Assembly: GCF_030403745.1 (NCBI RefSeq)
Contig: NZ_JAQMWP010000003.1
Location: 248,001 to 312,000 of the forward strand
Length of the DNA stretch: 64,000 nucleotides
Source of the DNA: Streptomyces sp. S.PB5
GTDB taxonomy: Bacteria; Actinomycetota; Actinomycetes; Streptomycetales; Streptomycetaceae
Direction: 5' to 3'
The position numbers were made by a program, and so were the translations under genes. Positions 48,779-56,943 of this stretch are shown piece by piece (positions within the stretch are counted from its first letter, which is position 1; each line of letters begins with the position of its first letter). The notes beneath the pieces were generated by a model. The model had not been told where the DNA came from, made no database searches, and saw nothing but the letters and a program-made list of their open reading frames with translations.

Positions 48779-49834
48779 GTGTCAGCCAGCCTGGAAGCCG
48801 AACATCTCTACAAGGTGTTCGGCAGACGACCGAGTGAGGCAGTCGAGAGACTGCGCAATGGGGCCGAGCGAGAGGAGCTCCGCGCCGACGGCACCACCGC
48901 CGCGGTGGTCGACGCCTCCTTCACCGTGGAGCCCGGCCAGATCTTCGTCGTCATGGGCCTGTCCGGATCGGGGAAGTCCACGCTGCTGCGCATGCTCAAC
49001 GGCCTCCTGGAGCCCACCGCCGGACACGTCCGCTTCGACGGCCAGGACCTCACCGCCCTCAGCGACCGCGAACTGCGCTCGGTCCGGGCCAGGAAGATCA
49101 GCATGGTCTTCCAGCACTTCGCTCTCTTCCCGCACCGCAGCGTCGCCGAGAACGCCGCGTACGGCCTGGAGGTCCAGGGCGTCGCCAAGGCCGAGCGGCT
49201 GAAGCGGGCCGCCGAGGCGCTCGAACTGTGCGGCCTGGGGGGCTGGGAGAAGTCCTGGCCCGACGAGCTGTCCGGCGGAATGCAGCAGCGCGTGGGCCTC
49301 GCCCGCGCCCTCGCCACCGACGCCGACCTGCTGCTGATGGACGAGTCCTTCAGCGCCCTGGACCCGCTGATCCGCCGCGACATGCAGGACCAGCTCCTGG
49401 AGCTCCAGCAGACCCTGAAGAAGACCATCGTCTTCATCACCCACGACCTCAACGAGGCCATGCGGCTGGGCGACCGGATCGCCGTGATGCGCGACGGGCG
49501 CATCGTGCAGACCGGCACCGCCGAGGACATCCTCGTCCGGCCCGTCGACGACTACGTCGCCTCCTTCACCCGGGACGTCGACCGGTCCCGGGTGCTCACC
49601 GCGTCCGCCGTCATGGACACGGACGTACGCGGCGACGAGGCCGAGTGCGGATGCGCGAGCGGCTGCGAGACCGTGAGCCCCGACACCACGTTCGCCGAAC
49701 TCTGTGCTGTCAGCGCCCGCCTGACCCACCCCGTCGCCGTCCTCGACGACAAGCGGGAACTCGTCGGGGTGGTCCCCGCGCAACGCCTGATCGGCTTCCT
49801 CGGCGAGCAGGACCGGGAGACCGCCCATGCCTAG
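48779..49834 (+). CDS. proV: Glycine betaine/choline ABC importer ATP-binding protein (ProV/OpuAA)
   Basis: A 351-residue ATPase. Walker A is GLSGSGKST, the signature is LSGGMQQRVGLARALA, Walker B is LLLMDESFSALDP and the H-loop is ITHDLNEAMRLGD. The ProV hallmark N-terminus reads LYKVFGRRPSEAVERL. A C-terminal CBS-like segment (about 265-345) is present, interrupted by a cysteine cluster ECGCASGCE that I do not recognise from the family. GTG 48779 follows AGAGGT. It energises uptake of a compatible solute through the next gene, whose ATG it overlaps by 8 bp. Osmotic or ionic regulation through the CBS region is known for OpuA and is only inferred here. Confidence 0.9.
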   Translation: MSASLEAEHLYKVFGRRPSEAVERLRNGAEREELRADGTTAAVVDASFTVEPGQIFVVMGLSGSGKSTLLRMLNGLLEPTAGHVRFDGQDLTALSDRELRSVRARKISMVFQHFALFPHRSVAENAAYGLEVQGVAKAERLKRAAEALELCGLGGWEKSWPDELSGGMQQRVGLARALATDADLLLMDESFSALDPLIRRDMQDQLLELQQTLKKTIVFITHDLNEAMRLGDRIAVMRDGRIVQTGTAEDILVRPVDDYVASFTRDVDRSRVLTASAVMDTDVRGDEAECGCASGCETVSPDTTFAELCAVSARLTHPVAVLDDKRELVGVVPAQRLIGFLGEQDRETAHA

Positions 49835-52433
49835 GATCCCGCTCGGCGACTGGGTCAACGACGCGGTCGACTGGCTGCTCGGCCACATGGCCTGGCTCTT
49901 CGACTTCCTCAAGACCGTCTTCACCGGCACCTACGACGGCATCGACGCCGTCCTCCAGGCGCCCCGGCCCCTGCTCCTCGCGGGCATCTTCGCCATCGTC
50001 GCCTTCTGGCTGCGCGGCACCACCGCCGGACTCCTCACCTTCGCGGGCTTCGCCTTCATCGACTCCCTCGAACTGTGGGACGACGCGATGGTGACCCTCT
50101 CGCTGGTCCTCGTCGCCACGATCATCGCCCTGCTGATCTCCGTGCCCGTCGGCATCTGGGCGGCACGCTCCGACCGGGTCAGCGGACTGGTCCGGCCGGT
50201 CCTGGACTTCATGCAGACGCTGCCCGCGATGATCTACCTCATCCCGGCGATCCTCTTCTTCGGCACCGGCGCTTCCGCGGGCATCGTCGCCACCCTGATC
50301 TTCGCGCTCGCCCCCGGTGTGCGCATGACCGAGCTGGGCATCCGCCAGGTCGACAAGGAACTGGTCGAGGCGGCCGAGGCGTTCGGCACGACTCCCAGGA
50401 ACACCCTCCTGCGCGTCCAGCTCCCGCTCGCCCTGCCGACCGTCATGGCGGGCGTCAACCAGGTCATCATGCTCGGCCTGTCCATGGCCGCGATCGCCGG
50501 CATGGTCGGCACCGGCGGCCTCGGCGGCCGCGTCAACGAGGCCATCGGCCAGCTCGACGTCGGCCTCGGCTCCGAGGCGGGCATCGCCATCGTGATCCTC
50601 GCGATCTACCTCGACCGCATGACGAGCGCCCTGGGCGCCCATGTCTCCCCGCTGGGCCGCCGGGCCGCCGCCAAGGCCCGCGCCGCCCACGGGCTGAAGA
50701 TCTGGTCGTACCGCCCCCGTCCGCAGGTCGCCGTCATCGGCGTGGTCGTCCTCGCCCTGGTGGCCGGCGGCATGGGCATGTTCGGCGGCAGGACCGACAG
50801 CGCCACCCCGGCCGGCGAGAACGTGGGCCAGGGCAAGAAGGTCAGCATCGGCTACATCCCCTGGGACGAGGGCATCGCCTCCACCTTCCTCTGGAAGGAG
50901 ATCCTGGAGCGGCGCGGCTACGAGGTCGAGGCCGAGCAGCTCGACGCGGGCCCGCTCTACACCTCCCTCGCCTCCGGCAACGTCGACTTCCAGACCGACG
51001 CCTGGCTGCCGACCACCCACGCCGAGTACTGGAAGAAGCACGGCGACCGGCTCGACGACCTGGGCTCCTGGTACGGCCCGACCTCGCTGGAGCTGAGCGT
51101 CCCGTCGTACATGAAGGACGTCGACTCGCTCGACGACCTCAAGGGCAAGGCGGCCGCCTTCGGCGGGAAGATCACCGGCATCGAGTCCGGCGCCGGAATG
51201 ATGGGGCTGCTGAAGAGCAAGGTCCTGGGGGAGTACGGCCTCGACAAGGAGTACAAGGTCGTCGACAGCTCCACGCCCGCGATGCTGGCCGAGCTGAAGC
51301 GCGCGTACAGCAAGAAGGAGCCGATCGTCGTCACGCTCTGGTCGCCGCACTGGGCGTACAGCGACTACGACCTGAAGAAGCTCAAGGACCCGAAGGGCGC
51401 CTGGGGCAAGGGCGACGGTGTGCACACCGTCGCCCGCAAGGGCTTCGCCGAGGACGACCCGGTCGTCGCCGGGTGGCTGAAGGACTTCCGGATGAGCGAG
51501 AAACAGCTCACCGGCCTCGAAGCCGAGATCAACAAGGCGGGCAAGGGCAAGCAGCAGGACGCCGTCCGCACCTGGCTGAAGGCCAACCCGGACGTGGTCG
51601 ACAAGCTGGCCCCGGTCGCCGGCACCGCCACCCCCGCCGAGGCCAGGAACCCGATCGACGTGGCCTGGTTCCCCTGGGACGAGGACATCGCCGTCACCTA
51701 CCTCTGGAAGAACGTCCTGGAGCGCCGCGGCTACCGGCTCAACCTCAAGCAGATGGACGTGGGCCCGGTCTACACGGGCCTCGCCTCCGGGGACCTGGAC
51801 CTCAACTTCGACGCCTGGCTGCCGTACGCGCAGGCGAACTACTGGGACAAGAACAAGGACAGACTCGCCGACCTCGGAACCTGGTACGAGCCCACTTCAC
51901 TGGAGGTCGCGGTTCCCTCGTACGTGAAGGGAGTCAAGTCCTACGAGGACCTCAAGGGCAAGGCCGGCCTCTTCGACGGGAAGATCATCGGTATCGAGCC
52001 CGGCACCGGCGAGATGAACCTCCTCAAGAAGAAGGTCCTGCCGGGCTACGGCCTCGACAAGGAGTACGACGTCGTCGACGGCTCCACGCCCGCGATGCTC
52101 GCCGAGCTGAAGCGCGCGTACGCCAGGAAACAGCCCGTCGCGGTCGTCCTCTGGTCTCCGCACTGGGCGTACAGCAAGTACGAGCTCACCAAGTTGAAGG
52201 ACGACAAGAAGCTCTTCGGCGAGGGCAACACCATCCGGACCGTCGCCAACGAGAAGTTCCCCGAGCAGTACCCGCGGCTCACCGAGTGGATCAAGAACTT
52301 CCGGATGAGCGAGGACGAGCTCGGCACCCTGGAGGCCGAGATCAACGAGCGTGGGCAGGGCCACGAGGAGGAAGCGGTCGCGGCCTGGCTGAAGGAGCAC
52401 CCGGACATGGTGGAGCGGATGACACCGCAGTAG
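49827..52433 (+). CDS. proWX: ProW permease fused to two tandem OpuAC substrate-binding domains
   Basis: An 868-residue fusion. The ABC permease occupies about 1-290, with the EAA-type loop EAAEAFGTTPRNTLLRVQLPLALP (182-205). An extra transmembrane helix at about 299-318 (QVAVIGVVVLALVAGGMGMF) carries the chain outside. Two homologous glycine-betaine-binding domains follow at about 337-600 and 608-868. Each has PWDE, an aromatic/acidic block (FQTDAWLPTTHAEYW and LNFDAWLPYAQANYW), TSLE(L/V), STPAMLAELKRAY and LWSPHWAYS. OpuA-type importers with one fused binding domain are well known; two in tandem is less common. Substrates are probably glycine betaine, choline or proline betaine. Both Trp-containing motifs are kept in each domain, so both look functional. 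Confidence 0.92.
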   Translation: MPRIPLGDWVNDAVDWLLGHMAWLFDFLKTVFTGTYDGIDAVLQAPRPLLLAGIFAIVAFWLRGTTAGLLTFAGFAFIDSLELWDDAMVTLSLVLVATIIALLISVPVGIWAARSDRVSGLVRPVLDFMQTLPAMIYLIPAILFFGTGASAGIVATLIFALAPGVRMTELGIRQVDKELVEAAEAFGTTPRNTLLRVQLPLALPTVMAGVNQVIMLGLSMAAIAGMVGTGGLGGRVNEAIGQLDVGLGSEAGIAIVILAIYLDRMTSALGAHVSPLGRRAAAKARAAHGLKIWSYRPRPQVAVIGVVVLALVAGGMGMFGGRTDSATPAGENVGQGKKVSIGYIPWDEGIASTFLWKEILERRGYEVEAEQLDAGPLYTSLASGNVDFQTDAWLPTTHAEYWKKHGDRLDDLGSWYGPTSLELSVPSYMKDVDSLDDLKGKAAAFGGKITGIESGAGMMGLLKSKVLGEYGLDKEYKVVDSSTPAMLAELKRAYSKKEPIVVTLWSPHWAYSDYDLKKLKDPKGAWGKGDGVHTVARKGFAEDDPVVAGWLKDFRMSEKQLTGLEAEINKAGKGKQQDAVRTWLKANPDVVDKLAPVAGTATPAEARNPIDVAWFPWDEDIAVTYLWKNVLERRGYRLNLKQMDVGPVYTGLASGDLDLNFDAWLPYAQANYWDKNKDRLADLGTWYEPTSLEVAVPSYVKGVKSYEDLKGKAGLFDGKIIGIEPGTGEMNLLKKKVLPGYGLDKEYDVVDGSTPAMLAELKRAYARKQPVAVVLWSPHWAYSKYELTKLKDDKKLFGEGNTIRTVANEKFPEQYPRLTEWIKNFRMSEDELGTLEAEINERGQGHEEEAVAAWLKEHPDMVERMTPQ

Positions 52434-52738
52434 CCGGCCGGCCTCCCGGTCGACCGGGCGCCGCAAGGATTTGGACAACCACATACAGCTATGCCGCCCC
52501 CTGAGCCTCAGGGGGCGGTCGTGGTCAGCGGGGTTCGTCCTGACAGCGGAAACCCCGAACACGGACGGCGGAGAGCTGATCTACTGGCTGGAGTTGGCGT
52601 GATGCCCCATGCGGGGTTTACGGCAATGTGACGGGCGCATGAAACGGTTTGCCGAACATGCGTAGGGTGCAGACAACTCTTCAGAGAGTCCTTGGGAGAG
52701 TAGGACCGGACCGACGAGCGAAGGAGGGAGCCGGAGCG
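52434..52738. other. Intergenic region between proWX and the XRE-cupin gene
   Basis: This 305-bp region has the proWX terminator near its start. A possible promoter for the XRE gene is TGAAAC (52640-52645), 17 bases, TAGGGT (52663-52668). AAGGAGGGAG (52721-52730) is the ribosome binding site for ATG 52739. I see no further coding potential. Confidence 0.5.
52494..52518 (+). terminator. Terminator hairpin after proWX
   Basis: Perfect 11-bp arms CCGCCCCCTGA (52494-52504) and TCAGGGGGCGG (52508-52518) with a GCC loop, 60 bp after the proWX stop. A single T and C follow but no long T-run. Confidence 0.75.
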
Positions 52739-53308
52739 ATGGGCGACCACAAAGAACAGCCCCTGCGGGTGGGCGCGGCCGTCAGGCGGCGTCGCCGCGC
52801 GCTGGAACTCACCCTCGCCGTGGTGGCCGAACGCAGCGGCCTGTCCGTCCCCTTCCTCAGCCAGATCGAGAACGAACGCGCCCGCCCCAGCCAGAGCTCC
52901 CTGGAGAAGGTCGCCGACGCCCTGCGCACCACCGCGGTGGAACTCCTCGCCGCCGCCGACCCGGCGTGCAGCGTCGATGTCGTCCGCGCCGACGACCCCG
53001 AGCCGCAGTGCCTGCCCCGGGCGCGTTCCCTGGTGCGCGGTCACCATCAGATGCACGCCCAGGAGTTCACCGGCGACCATGACGCGGGCCGTGAGTTCCA
53101 GTACCGCAACGACCAGTTGATGTACGTCGCCGACGGCGCGGTGGAGATCGAGGCGGAGGGCCGGGCGTACCGGCTCGGCCGCGGCGACACGCTCTACCTG
53201 ACCGGCGGGGTGCGCCACCGGTGGCGGGCGACGGTGTCCGACACCCGGGTGGTCGTCGTCGCGGTGGCCGAACACATCGAGGCGGTCCGGGACCGGCCAC
53301 TGAAGTGA
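52739..53308 (+). CDS. XRE-family regulator with C-terminal cupin domain
   Basis: A 189-residue regulator. The N-terminal XRE helix-turn-helix (about 10-70, GAAVRRRRRALELTLAVVAERSGLSVPFLSQIENERARPSQSSLEKVADAL) is joined to a cupin_2 domain (about 105-180, VADGAVEIEAEGRAYRLGRGDTLYLTGGVRHRW). Such proteins sense a small molecule and regulate catabolic or polyamine/betaine genes. AAGGAGGGAG precedes ATG 52739. Its position just after the betaine importer makes that operon a candidate target, and the next gene begins 10 bp downstream. Confidence 0.9.
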   Translation: MGDHKEQPLRVGAAVRRRRRALELTLAVVAERSGLSVPFLSQIENERARPSQSSLEKVADALRTTAVELLAAADPACSVDVVRADDPEPQCLPRARSLVRGHHQMHAQEFTGDHDAGREFQYRNDQLMYVADGAVEIEAEGRAYRLGRGDTLYLTGGVRHRWRATVSDTRVVVVAVAEHIEAVRDRPLK

Positions 53309-53318
53309 GCGGCGCACG

Positions 53319-54038
53319 GTGAGGGTGGTCTCACTGGTCCCGTCCCTCACGGAGGCGGTGGCCTGTTCCGTCCCCGAGGTCCTGGCCGGGGCGACGGACT
53401 GGTGCACTCACCCGGCCGGCCTGGACGTCACCCGGATCGGCGGCACCAAGAACCCCGACCTCGACCGCGTCCTCGCCCTCACCCCCGACCTCGTGATCGC
53501 CAACGAGGAGGAGAACCGCGCACCGGACCTCGCCGCCCTGCGCGAGGCGGGCGTCGAGGTCCTGGTGACGGAGGTACGGGACGTCCCGCAGGCCTTCACG
53601 GAACTGTCCCGCGTGCTCACGGCGTGCGGCGCCCGGACCCGCCCGCGCTGGCTGGACGAGGCGGAGTCGGCGTGGCGGGCGCTGCCGGAACCGCCGTACC
53701 GGACGACGGCCGTGGTGCCGATCTGGCGCCGCCCCTGGATGGTCCTGGGCCGGGACACCTTCGCGGGTGACGTACTGGCCCGTCTGGGCGTTGACCACGT
53801 GTATACGAACCACGCCGAGCGCTACCCGCGCATCCCGGCCGACGAACTGCGCGCGGCCGCCCCCGATGTGGTGATCCTCCCGGACGAGCCGTACCGCTTC
53901 ACCGCGGACGACGGTCCGGAGGTCTTCCCCGGTCTGCGCTGCGCGTTGGTCAGCGGCAGGCACCTCACCTGGTACGGCCCCTCCCTCACCGAGGCGCCAC
54001 GGCTGCTGTCCGAGGCCCTGCGAGCAGCGCACCGCTGA
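53319..54038 (+). CDS. BtuF/FhuD-like periplasmic-binding-fold protein without signal peptide
   Basis: A 239-residue class III binding-protein fold (helical backbone metal receptor). It contains MRVVSLVPSLTEAV, VTRIGGTKNPDLDRVLALTPDLVIANEEENR and APDVVILPDEPYRF. BtuF-type proteins deliver cobalamin or ferric siderophores to ABC importers, but here the N-terminus begins directly with the fold. No Sec/Tat signal or lipobox is visible, and no transporter genes adjoin. It is therefore probably cytoplasmic and may bind a cofactor or metal complex for another purpose. GTG 53319 lies 10 bp after the XRE-cupin stop, suggesting one transcript. Its 3' end overlaps the antisense channel gene by 53 bp. 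Confidence 0.8.
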   Translation: MRVVSLVPSLTEAVACSVPEVLAGATDWCTHPAGLDVTRIGGTKNPDLDRVLALTPDLVIANEEENRAPDLAALREAGVEVLVTEVRDVPQAFTELSRVLTACGARTRPRWLDEAESAWRALPEPPYRTTAVVPIWRRPWMVLGRDTFAGDVLARLGVDHVYTNHAERYPRIPADELRAAAPDVVILPDEPYRFTADDGPEVFPGLRCALVSGRHLTWYGPSLTEAPRLLSEALRAAHR

Positions 54039-55125
54039 GCAGACCGCGCACGGTGTGCAGGGCGGCCGTGCCCCAGGCGGCGGCGAGCACGGCGTACAGC
54101 ACGACGGCGAGCCCGTCGAGGGCGATCAGCCCCGTGTGCCGGGCCAGCCCCTCCGCCCCGGTGACACAAGTGCCGACGGGGAAGGTGAACGCCCACCAGG
54201 TCATCGCGAACCCCATGCCCTCCCGCCGCGCCCGCACGACGTGCGCGGTGGCCAGCGCGAACCACAGCAGCGCGAACCCCATCACGGGAACGCCGTAGAG
54301 CACGGCGAGCACGCCGAAGCCACCGCTGTACGGGGTGGGTACGACCCCGGGGGCGACGTCCGCGAACTTGTTGACGGCGGTGGTGGACTGCCCGAGCGGC
54401 CCCAGCACCAGGAACAGAGTCGGGGTGAGGGCGAGCGGCAGCGGTCCGCCGGTGATCAGCCGGCCGAAGACCAGCGGCAGCATGAGCAGCGTCGCGAGGA
54501 GCGAGACCCCGAACATCGCCACGCACGCGAGCAGCAGCGTCTCCCGCGCCTGTCCGGCCGGAAGGTGGGGCACGAGGAGCGGCCCGAGCGCGGCGGACAC
54601 CATCGGCGCGACGAGCGGCAGCAGCCACACGGGCGTGGCCTGCGCCGGCTCGATCCGATGGCGTACGGCCATGAGGTACGGCACGGCGACGGCGGCGGCG
54701 AGTCCGACGACCGTCCCCGCGGTGAACAGCACGGCGTCGAGAGCGACCGCGGCCTCCGTGCCGATCCAGTCGGAGCCGACGGTGAGGGCACCGCCGCCGA
54801 CGGCGAGGAGGGCCATGGAGAGGCAGCCGTAGAAGGGCGCCATGGCCGGGTCGAGGAGATGGGCGCGGGCCTGGTCCCGGTGGTGCGTCCAGTGCAGGGC
54901 GCGGGCGCCGAGCAGGGTGACGAGGAGGGCCAGGGAGAGCGCCCAGACGCCGGTGAGGACGGGACGCAGACCGGGGACGGAGACCGGAAGGCCGGCTCCG
55001 GCGGTGGCGACGACGGCGGTGCCCATGACGGTGGCGTACCAGTTCGGTCCGAGGTGACGGACGCCCATGGCGCGCGGGGGACGTGCGGTGGCACGGGGGA
55101 GAAGAGGCTGGGCTGCGGTGACCAT
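53986..55125 (-). CDS. TDT-family channel/exporter (TehA/SLAC1/sulfite-exporter type)
   Basis: A 379-residue membrane protein with about ten hydrophobic segments. It begins GPNWYATVMGTAVVATAGAGLP, the TDT signature region, and includes PFYGCLSMALLAVGGGALTVGSDW, FGVLAVLYGVPVMGFALLWFALATAHVV and TWWAFTFPVGTCVTGAEGLA. The family carries tellurite, C4-dicarboxylates, sulfite or small anions. ATG 55125 is preferred because the upstream ORF extension is antisense to the LysR gene. It is divergent from that LysR gene, which probably controls it. Anion or sulfite export is the best guess. Confidence 0.87.
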   Translation of the reverse strand: MVTAAQPLLPRATARPPRAMGVRHLGPNWYATVMGTAVVATAGAGLPVSVPGLRPVLTGVWALSLALLVTLLGARALHWTHHRDQARAHLLDPAMAPFYGCLSMALLAVGGGALTVGSDWIGTEAAVALDAVLFTAGTVVGLAAAVAVPYLMAVRHRIEPAQATPVWLLPLVAPMVSAALGPLLVPHLPAGQARETLLLACVAMFGVSLLATLLMLPLVFGRLITGGPLPLALTPTLFLVLGPLGQSTTAVNKFADVAPGVVPTPYSGGFGVLAVLYGVPVMGFALLWFALATAHVVRARREGMGFAMTWWAFTFPVGTCVTGAEGLARHTGLIALDGLAVVLYAVLAAAWGTAALHTVRGLLSGALLAGPRTAAVAPR

Positions 55126-55181
55126 GATGAGACGGTCGCGCGATTCCACGCCTCCCACCAGGGACGACGTTTCTATGAGGA

Positions 55182-55198
55182 CATAAACTGGATTTATG
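55182..55198. promoter_or_regulatory. CATAAA-N5-TTTATG inverted repeat at the LysR start
   Basis: CATAAA (55182-55187) and TTTATG (55193-55198) form a perfect dyad whose right arm contains the LysR start codon. It lies in the 70-bp divergent region between the TDT channel and LysR genes and is a candidate autoregulatory operator. Confidence 0.5.
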
Positions 55199-56125
55199 AG
55201 CAGTGGGCAGGACGATTCTCTTCCGACCTTCGGTGGCACGCTGGCGCACCGCGTCCCGGATCTGGGAGCACTGGAGCTGCTGCTGGCGGTGGCCCGCCTC
55301 GGCAGCCTCGGTGCCGCGGCGCGGGAGATCGGCATCACCCAGCCGGCGGCGAGCAGCCGTATCCGCTCGATGGAACGGCAGCTGGGCGTGGCGCTCGTGG
55401 ACCGCTCGCCGCGGGGCTCCCGTCTCACGGACGCGGGCGCGCTGGTGACGGACTGGGCGCGGCGGATCGTGGAGGCGGCGGAGGCGTTCGACGCGGGGGC
55501 ACAGGCGCTGCGGGACCGCCGGGACTCCCGGCTCCGGGTGGCGGCGAGCATGACGATCGCGGAGTACCTGCTGCCGGGCTGGCTGCTGGCACTGCGCGCC
55601 GGACGGCCGGACACGGCCGTGTCGCTGCTCGCGGGCAACTCGGCCGCGGTGGCCGAGAGGTTGCTCGCGGACGAGGCGGACCTCGGCTTCGTCGAGGGGC
55701 TGACGGTACCGACGGGTCTGGACTCGGTGGTGATCGCCCACGACCATCTGATCGTCGTGACGGCTCCGGCGCATGCGTGGGCGCGTCGCCGACGGCCGCT
55801 GTCGGCCCAGGAGCTGGCGGTGACGCCGTTGATCCTGCGGGAGAAGGGTTCGGGGACGCGGCAGGTGCTGGACGCCGCGCTGGGCGGTCTGGCCCGTCCG
55901 CTGATCGAGCTGTCGTCCACCACGGCGGTCAAGGCGGCGGCGGTGAGCGGTGCGGGCCCGGCGGTGCTGAGCGAACTGGCGGTGGGGGAGGAACTGGCGA
56001 TGCGGCGCCTGGTGCGGGTGCCGGTGGAGGGGGTTTCCCTGGCGCGGGATCTGCGGGCGGTGTGGCCCACGGGACACCGGCCGGTGGGGCCGGCGCGGGA
56101 GCTGTTGTCGCTGACGCGGGGCTAG
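55196..56125 (+). CDS. LysR-family transcriptional regulator
   Basis: A 309-residue LysR regulator. The N-terminal winged helix (about 22-80) includes LELLLAVARLGSLGAAAREIGITQPAASSRIRSMERQLGVALVDRSPRGSRLTDAG. The effector domain includes LRVAASMTIAEYLLPGWLLALR and LGFVEGLTV. It is divergent from the TDT-family channel gene, the usual arrangement for LysR-regulated anion or sulfite exporters. The start codon lies in a short inverted repeat, so binding could autoregulate it. Inducer unknown. Confidence 0.9.
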   Translation: MSSGQDDSLPTFGGTLAHRVPDLGALELLLAVARLGSLGAAAREIGITQPAASSRIRSMERQLGVALVDRSPRGSRLTDAGALVTDWARRIVEAAEAFDAGAQALRDRRDSRLRVAASMTIAEYLLPGWLLALRAGRPDTAVSLLAGNSAAVAERLLADEADLGFVEGLTVPTGLDSVVIAHDHLIVVTAPAHAWARRRRPLSAQELAVTPLILREKGSGTRQVLDAALGGLARPLIELSSTTAVKAAAVSGAGPAVLSELAVGEELAMRRLVRVPVEGVSLARDLRAVWPTGHRPVGPARELLSLTRG

Positions 56126-56174
56126 AACCCTCCCGCCGCCTCAGTCCCCCCGCCGCCCCGGACCCCGGGCCGCC

Positions 56175-56861
56175 TCAGCCTCCTGCCGCCTTTACCAACG
56201 CCCGCACCACCCGCAGATCCTCACCCATCTCCGGATGCCACTGCACCCCCAACACCCAGTGGGCGGTGGGCAGTTCCACCGCCTCCACCGTCCCGTCCGC
56301 CGCGTACGCCGACACCACAAGACCGGCGCCGAGCCGGTCCACGGCCTGATGGTGGTACGTCGGTACGGACGCCTCCTCCGGCACGACCCCGGCGTACAAC
56401 GTCCCCGGCACCGGCTTCACCGCGTGCTGCCCGAAGACGCCGACCACCTCCGCGTGCCCGTCGATGTGCTGGACGAGCGTGCCGCCGAGGGCGACGTTCA
56501 GCAGCTGCATGCCCCGGCAGATCCCGAGCAGCGGGATGCCCGCGGCGAGCGCGGCGTCGACGAGGGCGAGCTCCCACGCGTCCCGCTCCCGCGCCGGCGG
56601 CCCGGTGCGAGGGTCGCGCTCGGCGCCGTAGTGGACCGGTTCGACGTCCGGGCCGCCCGCGATCACCAGCCCGTCGAGGCGTGCCACGGCCGCGGCCGCC
56701 AGCTCGGGCCCGTCCGGCGGCAGCATCGCGGCCAGTCCGCCCGCCCGCTGCACGAGCCGCGGATACCCGGCGGGCAGCAACGCCGCCTCCAGCTCCCACG
56801 CGCCCCAGCGCGCCCCGGCCTCCAGATAGGTGCTGATGCCGATCAGCGGCCTGCCCGCCAT
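56175..56861 (-). CDS. Gamma-glutamyl hydrolase, class I amidotransferase fold (PuuD-like, peptidase C26)
   Basis: A 228-residue C26-type hydrolase with nucleophile Cys115 in GICRGMQLLNVALGGTLVQHI and the His-Glu pair in GVQWHPEMGED. It contains GGPDVEPVHYGAE, typical of PuuD, which cleaves gamma-glutamyl-GABA to glutamate and GABA. In this cluster it would cleave the gamma-glutamyl intermediate made by the glutamine-synthetase-like ligase. ATG 56861 has GGAGGA upstream. A 23-bp motif shared with the gntR-glnA promoter lies at 56877-56899, just before this start. Confidence 0.9.
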   Translation of the reverse strand: MAGRPLIGISTYLEAGARWGAWELEAALLPAGYPRLVQRAGGLAAMLPPDGPELAAAAVARLDGLVIAGGPDVEPVHYGAERDPRTGPPARERDAWELALVDAALAAGIPLLGICRGMQLLNVALGGTLVQHIDGHAEVVGVFGQHAVKPVPGTLYAGVVPEEASVPTYHHQAVDRLGAGLVVSAYAADGTVEAVELPTAHWVLGVQWHPEMGEDLRVVRALVKAAGG

Positions 56862-56876
56862 ACGTCCTCCCGCCCC

Positions 56877-56899
56877 GCAATGGATTTCCCGCATACCTT
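56877..56899. promoter_or_regulatory. Candidate GntR operator, copy 1 (upstream of the PuuD-like gene)
   Basis: GCAATGG, nine bases, ATACCTT. The same 7-bp ends with the same 9-bp gap recur at 57700-57722 between gntR and glnA4. Position 16-38 bp upstream of the hydrolase ATG is suited to repression. Confidence 0.6.
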
Positions 56900-56943
56900 T
56901 GCTGAGCCGAGCCCGGAACGGCAAGAGCACGCCGGTCGCGGGC

